From positions 62,001-126,000 of the forward strand of contig CAJUAU010000005.1 in assembly GCA_910584645.1 (NCBI GenBank): a stretch of 64,000 bases of DNA, in the 5' to 3' direction. This document shows positions 33,063 to 41,759 of the stretch, piece after piece. The stretch's first letter is position 1. Each line of letters starts with the position of its first letter. The DNA comes from an uncultured Eubacterium sp. Lineage in GTDB: Bacteria > Bacillota > Clostridia > Lachnospirales > Lachnospiraceae. Position numbers and translations under genes: made by a program. The notes under the pieces were generated by a model, which was not told the DNA's origin, ran no database searches, and saw nothing but the letters and a program-made list of their open reading frames with translations.

Positions 33063-35896
33063 TTTTCATCTTCCCTTCTCTGCACATTTTGAATAAATAA
33101 TTTTGCCACCAGATACAATCTGTCATTTGTGGCTTCTTCCTCTATTTGACTACCTGAATGAAATGAATTTCTTGTTCCTTTTGCAAAATCTCCACGCTCC
33201 ATCGTGAATCCATTCATTTCCAAATCCGTTTCAAATTCACCGAAAATACTTCTGGACACCTCCAGAGTACCTTCTTCTTCGCTGGTAACAAAACCGGATA
33301 CCCGCGTCCCCGCCACCTTAAAGGTCGCTTGAAGATTTCCAAACCGGCTGGAACTGACACTGATCTCTACCGTTCCTTTCTCCGCTTTGTCTCCCTGTCT
33401 TACTGTGACGGCACAGGCTGTCACACCGCGCTCTGTCACGATTGGCACCTCATATTTCTGGAAACGCCTCATCTGCCTGTAAAAAGAAATACTTCCCGCC
33501 ATGACGGCGATCTCTTTTACCGTGTCGCTTGTGACGTCCTCGGTATCTTTTTGTTCCCGTAAATGATCGGCTATCTCATTTTCCTTTTCCTCATACACTT
33601 CCGAGAGCAGCTGTGGATCATCGAAAGCTTCTATGATCTCCTCACTTCCCTCTCGTGTAAAGAACTTAAGATATTCTTTCGATCCCTGTTCCAGATATGC
33701 CCGCATTAAGTGCGTATTCATAAGGCTGTCTGGCAGCTCCATCTGCTTTAATATATGTAAGATCTGTTCGTCACTTTCTGACGCCATATGTCTTAATTCT
33801 TCTGCCCTCTGCTCATAGTATTCCGCGGTCTCTTTGGCCGCTTCTTTACTTCCCTGGCATTCATCCAGCAACAGTTCCAGCGGATCACTCATATAACTCT
33901 CATTCCGGTCCTTTAACACTGCCGGGGAAAGCTCTTTCTGAAGCTTCGATACAACACTGCTGCCAAATGCCGCGCTGATCTGGTCGCTGATGCTCTCACC
34001 CTTCGATACGACTTCCTTTAAACCTCCAAAGTCATCATCCACCTCACGGTCAATGCCCTTGGATTTTCTCGTGCGGATCGCCGACAACAGGGAGGAAAGA
34101 GACAATTCCCTGCCATCCCGGACAACCTGTCCGATCACCGCCCCGTCGCTCTTATTTACTTTATCTAAAAGACGGTAAATACCGATCATACTCTTTCTTT
34201 CTTCTTCTGATATCCCACCACTGTGATCCAGTTTCCACAAATACTTACGGAAAGAAACGTCATCCTGGGTGAGCTCCTCGCTGATCTGGGAAACCTTTTC
34301 TCCCAGCTCATCCAGGCTCATTTCCAGAGGATTTTCCTTCCGCCGGATCAGTTCTGCCACCACCTGCGGACGAAGTTCCCTGACAAGAGTCGTCACCTTA
34401 TCATCGTATTCTTTCATGGATAAAATATTTTCTCTGGTAAGCTCCATACGGTTATAGCCGAGAATCCGTACTGCCCGCTGATTCATCGCAGTAGGCTCCA
34501 GCTGAAGATCTTCCAGTATATCATTTACATTGGAAAATGCCTTGCTGATCCTGTCTCCCAGATCCGCCCTTACCTCTGTTCCCACAGACTCATAGCTGCT
34601 CTCCATACGGAGTCTCATTTCCCGGCCTGCGGCAGCCACATCTGCGATGGTATCAATATGTACTGTTTCGATCGTCCTGCCATACACTGCTGCAGGAGCC
34701 GACAGGATATCCTCCCTTGCCCGCAGGGTATCTGTCATGATCTCTACGTTCTCTTTGGACTGTTCCACCCCGGATGACTGCAGATATCCCCGGCAGGCCT
34801 CCTGCTCCATCTGTTTTAACTCATCTACGATCTGCACCAGATTCTGTACATCCAGATGGATCCCTTTATTCTCCATTCGTCTTGCTGCATCGATTGTCAT
34901 CGTCAGCCGGATCTCCTCCAGCTGCCTCTTTGCAGTTATTACTTCCGCGTCCGTTGCAAACATGTGACGAAGCGCCTCTTCATCGGTCTGTACCAGCTTC
35001 TCCAGCCGTTCCGCTGCTTCTTTCCGGGATATATTGGCAAGATCTGCCTCCTCCGGAAGTATGCCCTCCAGCACCTCATCTTCTATACGGGCCTCCAACA
35101 TTTCTGGTGACAGCTCTTTCAGATCCTGAACCGCCTGATAACTGCGAATATTTTCAACAGTCACCGGAGCTCCTTCTTCATACAGTTTCTCCGCCGCCGC
35201 CATATTTTCCTCGTTGACCTCAAGTCCGCTGTTTTTAAGAATGGCCTCCGCCTGGCTCCGGACTGTCTCAAAGGGTTCTTTCCCCTCTATGGGTCCTGCA
35301 CCCCCGGCTGCGGCTCCCGCTGCCAGGCTTCCCTTTACATTTGCCGGTGTCACCGGAAGTTCATTTTCCAGAAGATATTTCGCCGCTGCCTCCGACATCC
35401 CCTGCAATCCGGCAGCCATCTGGGCAGCTTCCTTGATCCGCCGGTCAATCTCATCCATAAATTCCTTTTTATCTTCACTTTTCTCGACCTGCTGCTCCAC
35501 TGCCTCTGCATTTTCCCGCCGCTGGGTTTTGACTCTCTCCAGAGCGCGCTCTAATGAGGACGCCACATACTCTTCCAAGATAGAGCCGTCCTCATCCTCT
35601 ATAGTTTTTGCATCCTTGCCATTCATGCTCTGGCTGATAAATTCCGCTGGATCAAAGGTGTCCCCTGACAATCCCTGAGCCGCTTCCTGCAGTATGCTGT
35701 TCGTACTATTCGTATCCGTATATACGATACTGTTTCCCATGTCCTTTCGTACCGCACAATCCGTTGTGTACTCAATTCCTATGTTGGAAATGCTGCCTTC
35801 CCTGGCATTCTGTACCGACACCCCTAAGCCCTTTGCATAGTCTGTGTCTTTAAAGTCAATGGAAATCTTATTGTTGTTAATGATCATAGATTTCAC
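33059..35896 (-). CDS. Large DUF6240-type protein upstream of flagellin, FliK-like at its C-terminus
   Basis: A 945-residue, highly charged, mostly helical protein. The start is probably GTG at 35896, with GGAG seven bases before it. The N-terminus (SMIINNNKISIDFKDTDYAK) is followed by long helical segments such as EYVASSLERALERVKTQRRE. The last 120 residues turn to strands with VRQGDKAEKGTVEISVSSSR and FKVAGTRVSGFVTSEEEGTL, similar to the C-terminal domain of the hook-length control protein FliK. I assign DUF6240 from its position next to flagellin in related genomes. A sigma-D-type promoter precedes it. Confidence 0.75.
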   Translation of the reverse strand: MKSMIINNNKISIDFKDTDYAKGLGVSVQNAREGSISNIGIEYTTDCAVRKDMGNSIVYTDTNSTNSILQEAAQGLSGDTFDPAEFISQSMNGKDAKTIEDEDGSILEEYVASSLERALERVKTQRRENAEAVEQQVEKSEDKKEFMDEIDRRIKEAAQMAAGLQGMSEAAAKYLLENELPVTPANVKGSLAAGAAAGGAGPIEGKEPFETVRSQAEAILKNSGLEVNEENMAAAEKLYEEGAPVTVENIRSYQAVQDLKELSPEMLEARIEDEVLEGILPEEADLANISRKEAAERLEKLVQTDEEALRHMFATDAEVITAKRQLEEIRLTMTIDAARRMENKGIHLDVQNLVQIVDELKQMEQEACRGYLQSSGVEQSKENVEIMTDTLRAREDILSAPAAVYGRTIETVHIDTIADVAAAGREMRLRMESSYESVGTEVRADLGDRISKAFSNVNDILEDLQLEPTAMNQRAVRILGYNRMELTRENILSMKEYDDKVTTLVRELRPQVVAELIRRKENPLEMSLDELGEKVSQISEELTQDDVSFRKYLWKLDHSGGISEEERKSMIGIYRLLDKVNKSDGAVIGQVVRDGRELSLSSLLSAIRTRKSKGIDREVDDDFGGLKEVVSKGESISDQISAAFGSSVVSKLQKELSPAVLKDRNESYMSDPLELLLDECQGSKEAAKETAEYYEQRAEELRHMASESDEQILHILKQMELPDSLMNTHLMRAYLEQGSKEYLKFFTREGSEEIIEAFDDPQLLSEVYEEKENEIADHLREQKDTEDVTSDTVKEIAVMAGSISFYRQMRRFQKYEVPIVTERGVTACAVTVRQGDKAEKGTVEISVSSSRFGNLQATFKVAGTRVSGFVTSEEEGTLEVSRSIFGEFETDLEMNGFTMERGDFAKGTRNSFHSGSQIEEEATNDRLYLVAKLFIQNVQRREDEK

Positions 35897-35925
35897 ACTC
35901 ACTCTCCGAAATAATTGCTACTATA

Positions 35926-35953
35926 TATTTCGGTTGAATCCCTGAATCCTTTA
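35926..35953 (-). promoter_or_regulatory. Sigma-D/FliA-type flagellar promoter
   Basis: On the minus strand TAAA (35953-35950), a 16-base spacer and CCGAAATA (35933-35926) match the flagellar sigma consensus TAAA-N(14-16)-CCGATATA with one mismatch in the -10. It stands about 30 bases before the start of the DUF6240-type gene, the first gene of the flagellin operon. Confidence 0.6.
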
Positions 35954-36020
35954 ATCCTTTCCAGAATTTCCTGAGGACCAGCCCAGCCAGCCAGTGGCTC
36001 TTCTCTCGCTCAATGGCCTG

Positions 36021-36641
36021 TCACGACAGCAGGCCTGTCAGAAAATCCACGATCTTAAAACCATATTCCACATCTTCTCCCCCGGTGAGCAGAGACTCAT
36101 ATTCTTCCTTGGACAGATTTTCCTTCAGCTTTTCTTTTGATTCCTCCGGCACGATCTGGTACGTGCTGTCAACAAAGCAAAGGGTTGGATACATGACACA
36201 CCACCAGTTCTTGCCCTCGTGTCTTCCTATATTGACTTTCAATGCCTTATATTCCCCCGCCGGAAACGTCATGTCTCCGTATTGTTTTACAGGAAAGTAA
36301 CAGGTGCCAAGCTCCGCCTTCACTTCATAATCATAACCTTTTTTTTGTATGTAGCCGGAAGCGGTCTGCTCTACTTCTCTTAAATGATCCCGCAGTGTCT
36401 GCTGGGCAGAGATCACAGAGGTGTCCTGTGACAGTTCGTCACGGAGCATCTGAACAACTTCCTCCTTTACTTCCAGCTTCAGCTGCTGGTCCTCTTCGCT
36501 GTCGCTGTTCGCCACCACATGCAGCCGAATGACCTGCTCTGCAATATCCCGCTGCATCTTATCCCCCTCTGTCGCCTTTCCATAAAAATACATCAGCCCG
36601 CAGACAAATAACACAGCCGCTGCCAGTAAAACTTTTTTCAT
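36021..36641 (-). CDS. spoIIR: Stage II sporulation protein R
   Basis: SpoIIR is secreted from the forespore and triggers SpoIIGA to activate pro-sigma-E in the mother cell. The 206-residue protein has an N-terminal hydrophobic signal (about 2-20, LLAAAVLFVCGLMYFYG) and the conserved domain with EQVIRLHVVANSDSEEDQQL and the late WWCVMYPTLCFVDSTYQ. GGAGG precedes the ATG. It shows that the organism has the core sporulation pathway. Its neighbours are not sporulation genes. Confidence 0.94.
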   Translation of the reverse strand: MKKVLLAAAVLFVCGLMYFYGKATEGDKMQRDIAEQVIRLHVVANSDSEEDQQLKLEVKEEVVQMLRDELSQDTSVISAQQTLRDHLREVEQTASGYIQKKGYDYEVKAELGTCYFPVKQYGDMTFPAGEYKALKVNIGRHEGKNWWCVMYPTLCFVDSTYQIVPEESKEKLKENLSKEEYESLLTGGEDVEYGFKIVDFLTGLLS

Positions 36642-36780
36642 TTTCTTTTCCTCCAGATCTTTTTACAGCCCGACACTATTAGGCCGGTAAATTTTTTCTT
36701 TTTATGATTTTTCCCAATAAAATCTTTTTTATTCCGCCAAACTTTGTTATAATATATAGAAAAAAGAGATGGTGAACGAT

Positions 36781-37644
36781 ATGGATTCATTATGGATAAA
36801 TGCTCCTGCCAAGATCAATCTCGGTCTGGACGTCATTCGCAGACGGGAGGATGGCTACCATGAAGTAAAGATGATCATGCAGAGCATCCGGCTGTTCGAC
36901 CGGCTTACCCTCACAAAATCAAAAACTCCAGGGATACATCTGACCACAAATCTTGGCTTTCTTCCAGTAAACGAAGATAATCTCGTATACAAAAGCGCCA
37001 GGCTTCTAATGGATGAATTTAATATTGATACCGGGGTCAGTATTCAGCTGGACAAGCGTATCCCTGTCGCTGCAGGTATGGCTGGGGGAAGCACCGACGC
37101 CGCTTCCTGCCTGCTCGCCATGAACCGCTTATTTGATCTCAGGCTTTCGGATCAGCAGCTGATGGAACGGGGCATCACCCTGGGCGCTGACATCCCCTAT
37201 TGTATTATGAAGGGAACCGCCCTCTCAGAAGGTATCGGAGAAATCCTGTCACCGCTCCCCGAAGCACCGGACTGCTATGTATTAATTGCGAAACCAGGCT
37301 TTCACGTCTCTACAAAATTTGTCTACTCAAATTTAAAACTGGATGAGCAGACAGATCACCCGGATATCGACCATATGATAGAATGTATCCGGAAAAACGA
37401 TCTCCGGGATCTGTGCAGCAGCATGGCAAATATATTAGAAACCGTAACCATCCCGGAACACCCAGAGATCGCAGACATCAAAAAGACAATGCTGGAACAG
37501 GGTGCCCTGGGCTCTCTTATGAGCGGCAGCGGACCTACCGTCTTTGGTATTTTTGATGACCTGGAGAAGGCAAAGGCCGCCAAGGAAAAATGCAGAAAAC
37601 TTCCTTACCGCTGCTTTGTTTTTGTAACTGATCTTTACAGGTAA
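36781..37644 (+). CDS. ispE: 4-diphosphocytidyl-2-C-methyl-D-erythritol kinase
   Basis: IspE phosphorylates CDP-ME in the non-mevalonate isoprenoid pathway. The start is placed at the ATG at 36781, giving the normal short lead before NAPAKINLGLD; an ATG at 36769 is possible but lies only about eight bases after the expected transcription start. The GHMP kinase ATP motif is IPVAAGMAGGSTDAASCLLA and the C-terminal glycine motif is LGSLMSGSGPTVFGIF. Length (287 residues) is standard. A TATAAT at 36749-36754 probably belongs to its promoter. Confidence 0.95.
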   Translation: MDSLWINAPAKINLGLDVIRRREDGYHEVKMIMQSIRLFDRLTLTKSKTPGIHLTTNLGFLPVNEDNLVYKSARLLMDEFNIDTGVSIQLDKRIPVAAGMAGGSTDAASCLLAMNRLFDLRLSDQQLMERGITLGADIPYCIMKGTALSEGIGEILSPLPEAPDCYVLIAKPGFHVSTKFVYSNLKLDEQTDHPDIDHMIECIRKNDLRDLCSSMANILETVTIPEHPEIADIKKTMLEQGALGSLMSGSGPTVFGIFDDLEKAKAAKEKCRKLPYRCFVFVTDLYR

Positions 37645-37710
37645 CCCGTTACAGATTTAACGGATCAGACACACCCTGACTGAACCGCCACAAAACACAA
37701 GGAGGATATC

Positions 37711-39360
37711 ATGATTATTAGAAAGACAAAAAAACTATTTATTGCCACTCTGATCTTATCACTTATTTTTACCAGTACTACTGTTTCACCTTCTGCAGAT
37801 GCCTATGCTGCGGAGACAGACACACCTCTGTCCATCACTGATGAAAACCTGTTTGAAACCGCTTATATAGACGGCTTACTTACAATTACCGGTTTTCACC
37901 AGCCGGCATCAGGAAACAATCTGACAGATATTGTAGTTCCCGCTGCTATTGGCGGACAAAAAATACGTGCCATCGGTTCATCAGCATTTGAAGGCGCCGG
38001 CGACATCCATAATCTCTATCTGCCGGATACACTGGAACAGATCTTTGCCGAAGCCTTTTCTTCTTACCGGGTCTATCAAGTAGGAAGTTACACTTATCAT
38101 GCCACTGGAGATTTTGCGGTCTCAGAGACGGCACCGGCAGAAATACCAAGCCCGGAGACTCCGACAGTGGAAGAAGGTTCCATGACCTTCACTCAGCATC
38201 AGCTGCCCTCCTGTCTGACTGTCATTGGAGAAAAAGCTTTCTATAACTCCCCGGTACATAATATTATTTTCAACAGCCCGAATCTGACCATTGGGACCAG
38301 CGCTTTTGAGGGGACAGAGAATCTGGGGGACATTATTGTGACAGAAGGAACACGTATTTCTGAAATTGGCGAGTACGCATTCCAGAACAGCGGAAACCTC
38401 CACAGCTTCCGGGTCAGCGGAGTCATCGACCGGATTAAAAAAGGTGCCTTTCAGGGAGCCGGTAATATGAACGAATTTGTGGTATCTGAGACAGGAAGTA
38501 TTTCTGTCATTGAAGATGAGGCATTTATGAACTGCGCCAATCTTCACACGGTAACTCTCCGTGGAAATGTAACTTCCATTGGAAACAATGCCTTTTCCCA
38601 GTGCGGAAATATGAATGATCTCGTTATTGAATCCACTACTTCCTACACCATCGGCGAATACGCATTTAAAAATAATACCAATCTTCATCATGTAACCCTC
38701 TCCAATGGCATCGAAACCATAGAAAAGGGGACCTTTGAGAACTGCGCCAATATGAATACTGTTCATTTACCGGATTCTTTAAAAAATATCAAGGAAGATG
38801 CTTTCAAAAATCTTCCAAACCTTCAGGAGATTACGATCAATGAAAATGTAACCATAGCGCCAGATGCCTTTGAGGGGGCAGGGGAGGCAACCAAAAAAGC
38901 CCTTGCCAATACAAACAACGCGGCTGCAAAAGCCATCGCCGGAGCCCCGGTTCCCACACCTGCACCACCAGCAGTTCCACTGGTCAGCGTCCCCGTGGCC
39001 ACACCCCCGACTCCTGCACCGCCACAAAAGATTTCTGTATCTTCAGTAAAATTGAAAAAGGCAGCTGTAAATAAAAAGAAGAAAAAAGTAACCCTCGCCT
39101 GGTCAAAAAATCCAAAAGCCAGCGGCTATACCATCTATAAAAAGGTAGTCAAAAAAGGCACAAAAGCAAAAAAGGCGAAGAAGATAAAATTTAAAAAAGT
39201 GAAAAATGTGAGTGCCAAAACCTTAAAGCTTTCTTTAAAACTGGCGAAAAAATCAACCACCACTTTTTACGTCAAAGCCTTTATTACAACAAAAGTCAAT
39301 GGGAAAACCATCACTTACTACAGTAAAGCTTCAAATAATAAAAAGGCCGTTTTGAAATAA
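37711..39360 (+). CDS. Secreted BspA-type leucine-rich repeat protein with a lysine-rich C-terminal module
   Basis: A 549-residue exported protein with a clear signal peptide (residues 1-32, KLFIATLILSLIFTSTTVSP, cleaved near AYAA). The central part has about ten LRR_5-type repeats with the pattern AFxxxxNLxxVxLPxxxxxI, for example EYAFQNSGNLHSFRVSGVID and GTFENCANMNTVHLPDSLKN. A Pro-rich linker (VPTPAPPAVPLVSVPVATPP) leads to a very basic fibronectin III-like module (residues 450-549). There is no sortase motif, so attachment may be by the basic module. AAGGAGG lies six bases upstream. Confidence 0.9.
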   Translation: MIIRKTKKLFIATLILSLIFTSTTVSPSADAYAAETDTPLSITDENLFETAYIDGLLTITGFHQPASGNNLTDIVVPAAIGGQKIRAIGSSAFEGAGDIHNLYLPDTLEQIFAEAFSSYRVYQVGSYTYHATGDFAVSETAPAEIPSPETPTVEEGSMTFTQHQLPSCLTVIGEKAFYNSPVHNIIFNSPNLTIGTSAFEGTENLGDIIVTEGTRISEIGEYAFQNSGNLHSFRVSGVIDRIKKGAFQGAGNMNEFVVSETGSISVIEDEAFMNCANLHTVTLRGNVTSIGNNAFSQCGNMNDLVIESTTSYTIGEYAFKNNTNLHHVTLSNGIETIEKGTFENCANMNTVHLPDSLKNIKEDAFKNLPNLQEITINENVTIAPDAFEGAGEATKKALANTNNAAAKAIAGAPVPTPAPPAVPLVSVPVATPPTPAPPQKISVSSVKLKKAAVNKKKKKVTLAWSKNPKASGYTIYKKVVKKGTKAKKAKKIKFKKVKNVSAKTLKLSLKLAKKSTTTFYVKAFITTKVNGKTITYYSKASNNKKAVLK

Positions 39361-39380
39361 AAAAATTTTTTCCATAAAAG

Positions 39381-39410
39381 TGAATGGATTTCCTAAACCG
39401 AATCGTATTA
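39381..39410 (+). promoter_or_regulatory. Candidate extracytoplasmic-sigma promoter of the three-gene unit
   Basis: TGAAT (39381-39385) and CGTATTA (39404-39410), 18 bases apart, resemble an ECF-type promoter with CGTA in the -10. This would let the sigma factor encoded at 39924 activate its own operon. The match is weak. Confidence 0.35.
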
Positions 39411-39459
39411 TATATGAAACGGTAAATCATACATTTAATATTTTATGGAGGAAATGAAA

Positions 39460-39909
39460 ATGAAGAAAAAAATGATTGTAACAGGTGTTGCAGCTATCGC
39501 CTTAGTAGCTGCACTGCAGACATCCAGTGTCTTCGCTGCAGCCCCGGCGAAAGAAACACCCAGCGTCTATACTGCAGCTCCGGCGAAAAAAACACCCAGC
39601 GTCTATACTACAGCTCCGGCTGAGAAAAAAAGTTCTGACGATACAAACACTGGCACAGTATGTAACTATTGCAGCGGCGACTGCTCTTTTGTCGATGAAG
39701 ACGGCGATGGTATCTGTGATAACTACAGGAAACCTGGCACCAATGGGGCCAATGCTGGAAAAGGCTTTGTCGATGAAAACAGCGATGGTATCTGTGATAA
39801 CTATGCTTCCAGAGGGCAGAATGGTACCTGTGGCTGGGGAGGCGGCCACGGCCACGGAAACCACGGTCTTAGCGGCCACGGTCACGGAGGAGGCTGTCAC
39901 AGGAGATAA
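39460..39909 (+). CDS. Secreted EF-hand-like, His/Gly-rich small protein
   Basis: A 149-residue exported protein, ATG at 39460 with GGAGG eight bases upstream. It has a signal peptide (residues 1-28, MIVTGVAAIALVAALQTSSV, cleaved near FAAA), three near-identical AxAPAKxTPSVY-type repeats, then two FVDEDGDGICDNY-type calcium loops, and ends in a His/Gly-rich tail (GGGHGHGNHGLSGHGHGGGC). The loops fit EF-hand/dockerin calcium sites (Asp at positions 1, 3, 5). The tail would bind Ni, Zn or Cu. It is 14 bases before the sigma factor gene. Confidence 0.85.
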   Translation: MKKKMIVTGVAAIALVAALQTSSVFAAAPAKETPSVYTAAPAKKTPSVYTTAPAEKKSSDDTNTGTVCNYCSGDCSFVDEDGDGICDNYRKPGTNGANAGKGFVDENSDGICDNYASRGQNGTCGWGGGHGHGNHGLSGHGHGGGCHRR

Positions 39910-39923
39910 CAACGGGGACACTT

Positions 39924-40406
39924 ATGCGGAATGAACAAGAGGTGAACAGGGCGGTCGGCCAGTATTCTGATATGGTCCGGAGACTCTGTATGATTCATTT
40001 GAAAAATTACCATGATACTCAGGACATATTTCAAACCGTATTTTTGAAGTATGTCCTAAGTTCCGTTGTATTTAAAAATGAAGAGCATGAAAAGGCCTGG
40101 TTTATCCGTGTGACCATAAATGCCTGCAGGGATTTACTAAAAAACTTTTTTAGGACCCATGTGGTCTCCATTGACGAACTGACGGAACAGCCCTGCGAAT
40201 TATTACCGGATCACCAGGAAGTTCTGGAAGCCGTCCAGTCACTGCCCCCAAAATACAAAACCGTCGTTTATCTTCATTTTTATGAAGGCTATACAGCGCC
40301 GGAAATAGGAAAGATACTTCACAAAAACGTGAACACGATTTACACCTATCTAACACGTTCCAAAAAAATATTGCGGGAAAAATTGGGAGGTGATGGATAT
40401 GAATAA
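39924..40406 (+). CDS. ECF-type RNA polymerase sigma factor
   Basis: A 160-residue sigma-70 family factor. Region 2 reads RLCMIHLKNYHDTQDIFQTV and KAWFIRVTINACRDLLKNFF; region 4 reads EAVQSLPPKYKTVVYLHFYE and GYTAPEIGKILHKNVNTIYT with YLTRSKKILREKL, the helix-turn-helix for the -35 element. There is no region 1, as in ECF factors. Its gene overlaps the anti-sigma gene by eight bases. It follows the EF-hand/His-rich secreted protein gene, which is probably in its regulon. Confidence 0.92.
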   Translation: MRNEQEVNRAVGQYSDMVRRLCMIHLKNYHDTQDIFQTVFLKYVLSSVVFKNEEHEKAWFIRVTINACRDLLKNFFRTHVVSIDELTEQPCELLPDHQEVLEAVQSLPPKYKTVVYLHFYEGYTAPEIGKILHKNVNTIYTYLTRSKKILREKLGGDGYE

Positions 40407-41160
40407 CAAGATAAAAGAAACTTTTGACAGCATTCGCGCAGAAGAAGCGTTAAAGGAACAAACAAAAAAATATATTGCAGAAAAGACAAGAAATTATACG
40501 ACACCACAGAAAAAATCCGCTTATAAAATGATTATTCCTGCAGTGGCATGCTTTTTATTTCTTTTCATCAGTTTTAGCGGATATCGCTTATATTTTACAC
40601 AGACCTCGGTTATCAGTATCGATATCAATCCGTCTTTTGAACTAAACTTAAACCGGTTTAACCGGGTAATCTCCATCGATTATTATAATGATGACGGACG
40701 TAAAGTGACGAATGATCTTGACATCCAGTTTATGGACTACAGGAATGCCCTCGATGAGATCCTGAAGTCAGAGAGCATTACCTCGTATCTGGACCAGGAT
40801 GAAATGCTGTCCATCTCTGTAGCTGGAAATAATGAACAGGAAAATAAAGAGATCCTTGATAATATTGAAACCTGTATTCCAAAACACCAGGACCACTGCT
40901 GTGATACGGGGCATTACGATGACGTCAGTGAGGCCCACGCCGCAGGGTTATCCGTCGGCAAATACCGGGCATTTTTGGAATTGCAGAAAGTGAACCCGGA
41001 GACGACGGTTGATGATGTTAAGGAGCTTACCATGCGGCAGATCAGAGAGATCACAGGTTATTCCTCCTGCGAGTTCCACTCTGGCAATAAAGGCAGCGGG
41101 CACGGGCATGGAGAAGGGCATGGGGAAGAACATGGACATGGTAAATGGAAGACACAATGA
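40399..41160 (+). CDS. RsgI-like membrane anti-sigma factor with a His/Gly-rich tail
   Basis: A 253-residue single-pass protein from the ATG at 40399, with GGGAGG eight bases upstream and an eight-base overlap with the sigma gene. A cytoplasmic N-terminal part (1-43) should bind sigma; a membrane segment follows (about 44-61, MIIPAVACFLFLFISFSGYR). The outer part begins SVISIDINPSFELNLNRFNR, the conserved middle domain of RsgI-type anti-sigma factors. The end is GHGHGEGHGEEHGHGKWK, the same His-rich style as the secreted protein two genes upstream. Metal-responsive release of sigma is inferred. Confidence 0.87.
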   Translation: MNNKIKETFDSIRAEEALKEQTKKYIAEKTRNYTTPQKKSAYKMIIPAVACFLFLFISFSGYRLYFTQTSVISIDINPSFELNLNRFNRVISIDYYNDDGRKVTNDLDIQFMDYRNALDEILKSESITSYLDQDEMLSISVAGNNEQENKEILDNIETCIPKHQDHCCDTGHYDDVSEAHAAGLSVGKYRAFLELQKVNPETTVDDVKELTMRQIREITGYSSCEFHSGNKGSGHGHGEGHGEEHGHGKWKTQ

Positions 41161-41202
41161 TACCTTTAAAGGGAGATTAAACGGGGTTTAATGGAGGAAT
41201 TT

Positions 41203-41727
41203 ATGGGAACAGGAATTATTATGTGCGGCTTAAATGGTACTGGGAAAAGTACACTGGGAAAAGCTCTTGCAGAGAAGTTACATTTTTATTTTATAGATAA
41301 TGAAGACTTGTACTTTCCCAAGACAGATCCTAATTATCTCTATGCTGCTCCACGCACCCGTGAAGAAGTTCAAAAACTTCTTTTCAATACAATCAAGGCA
41401 CATGAAAATTTTATTTTTGCGTCTGTAAAAAGTGATTATGGAGAGTTTATCTATCCTTTTTTTCAGTATGCTGTATTAATTGATGTTCCCAAGGATATTC
41501 GGATAGAACGAGTTAAAAATCGTTCTTTTCAGAAATTTGGAAATAGAATGTTACCGGGCGGAGATTTATACGAACAGGAAAAACAATTTTTTGATTTAGT
41601 GGAATCCAAGGCCGAGGATACTGCTGAAAAATGGGTACAATCTTTAAACTGCCCTATCATAAGAGTTGACGGAACAAAACCCATTGAAAAAAATATAAAT
41701 CTTATAATGGAACAGATACAGAGTTAA
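41203..41727 (+). CDS. P-loop kinase-like ATPase of unknown substrate
   Basis: A 174-residue protein from the ATG at 41203 (GGAGG five bases upstream). It opens GIIMCGLNGTGKSTLGKALA, a perfect Walker A, like shikimate kinase, gluconate kinase and related small kinases. Other marks are FIDNEDLYFP, YAVLIDVPKDIRIERVKNRS and the final IIRVDGTKPIEKNINLI. It is more AT-rich than its neighbours. The substrate cannot be assigned. It is in the same direction as the sigma/anti-sigma pair but 42 bases away and probably separate in function. Confidence 0.8.
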   Translation: MGTGIIMCGLNGTGKSTLGKALAEKLHFYFIDNEDLYFPKTDPNYLYAAPRTREEVQKLLFNTIKAHENFIFASVKSDYGEFIYPFFQYAVLIDVPKDIRIERVKNRSFQKFGNRMLPGGDLYEQEKQFFDLVESKAEDTAEKWVQSLNCPIIRVDGTKPIEKNINLIMEQIQS

Positions 41728-41759
41728 ATCCTAATTATTTATTTCATAACTAGATAATT

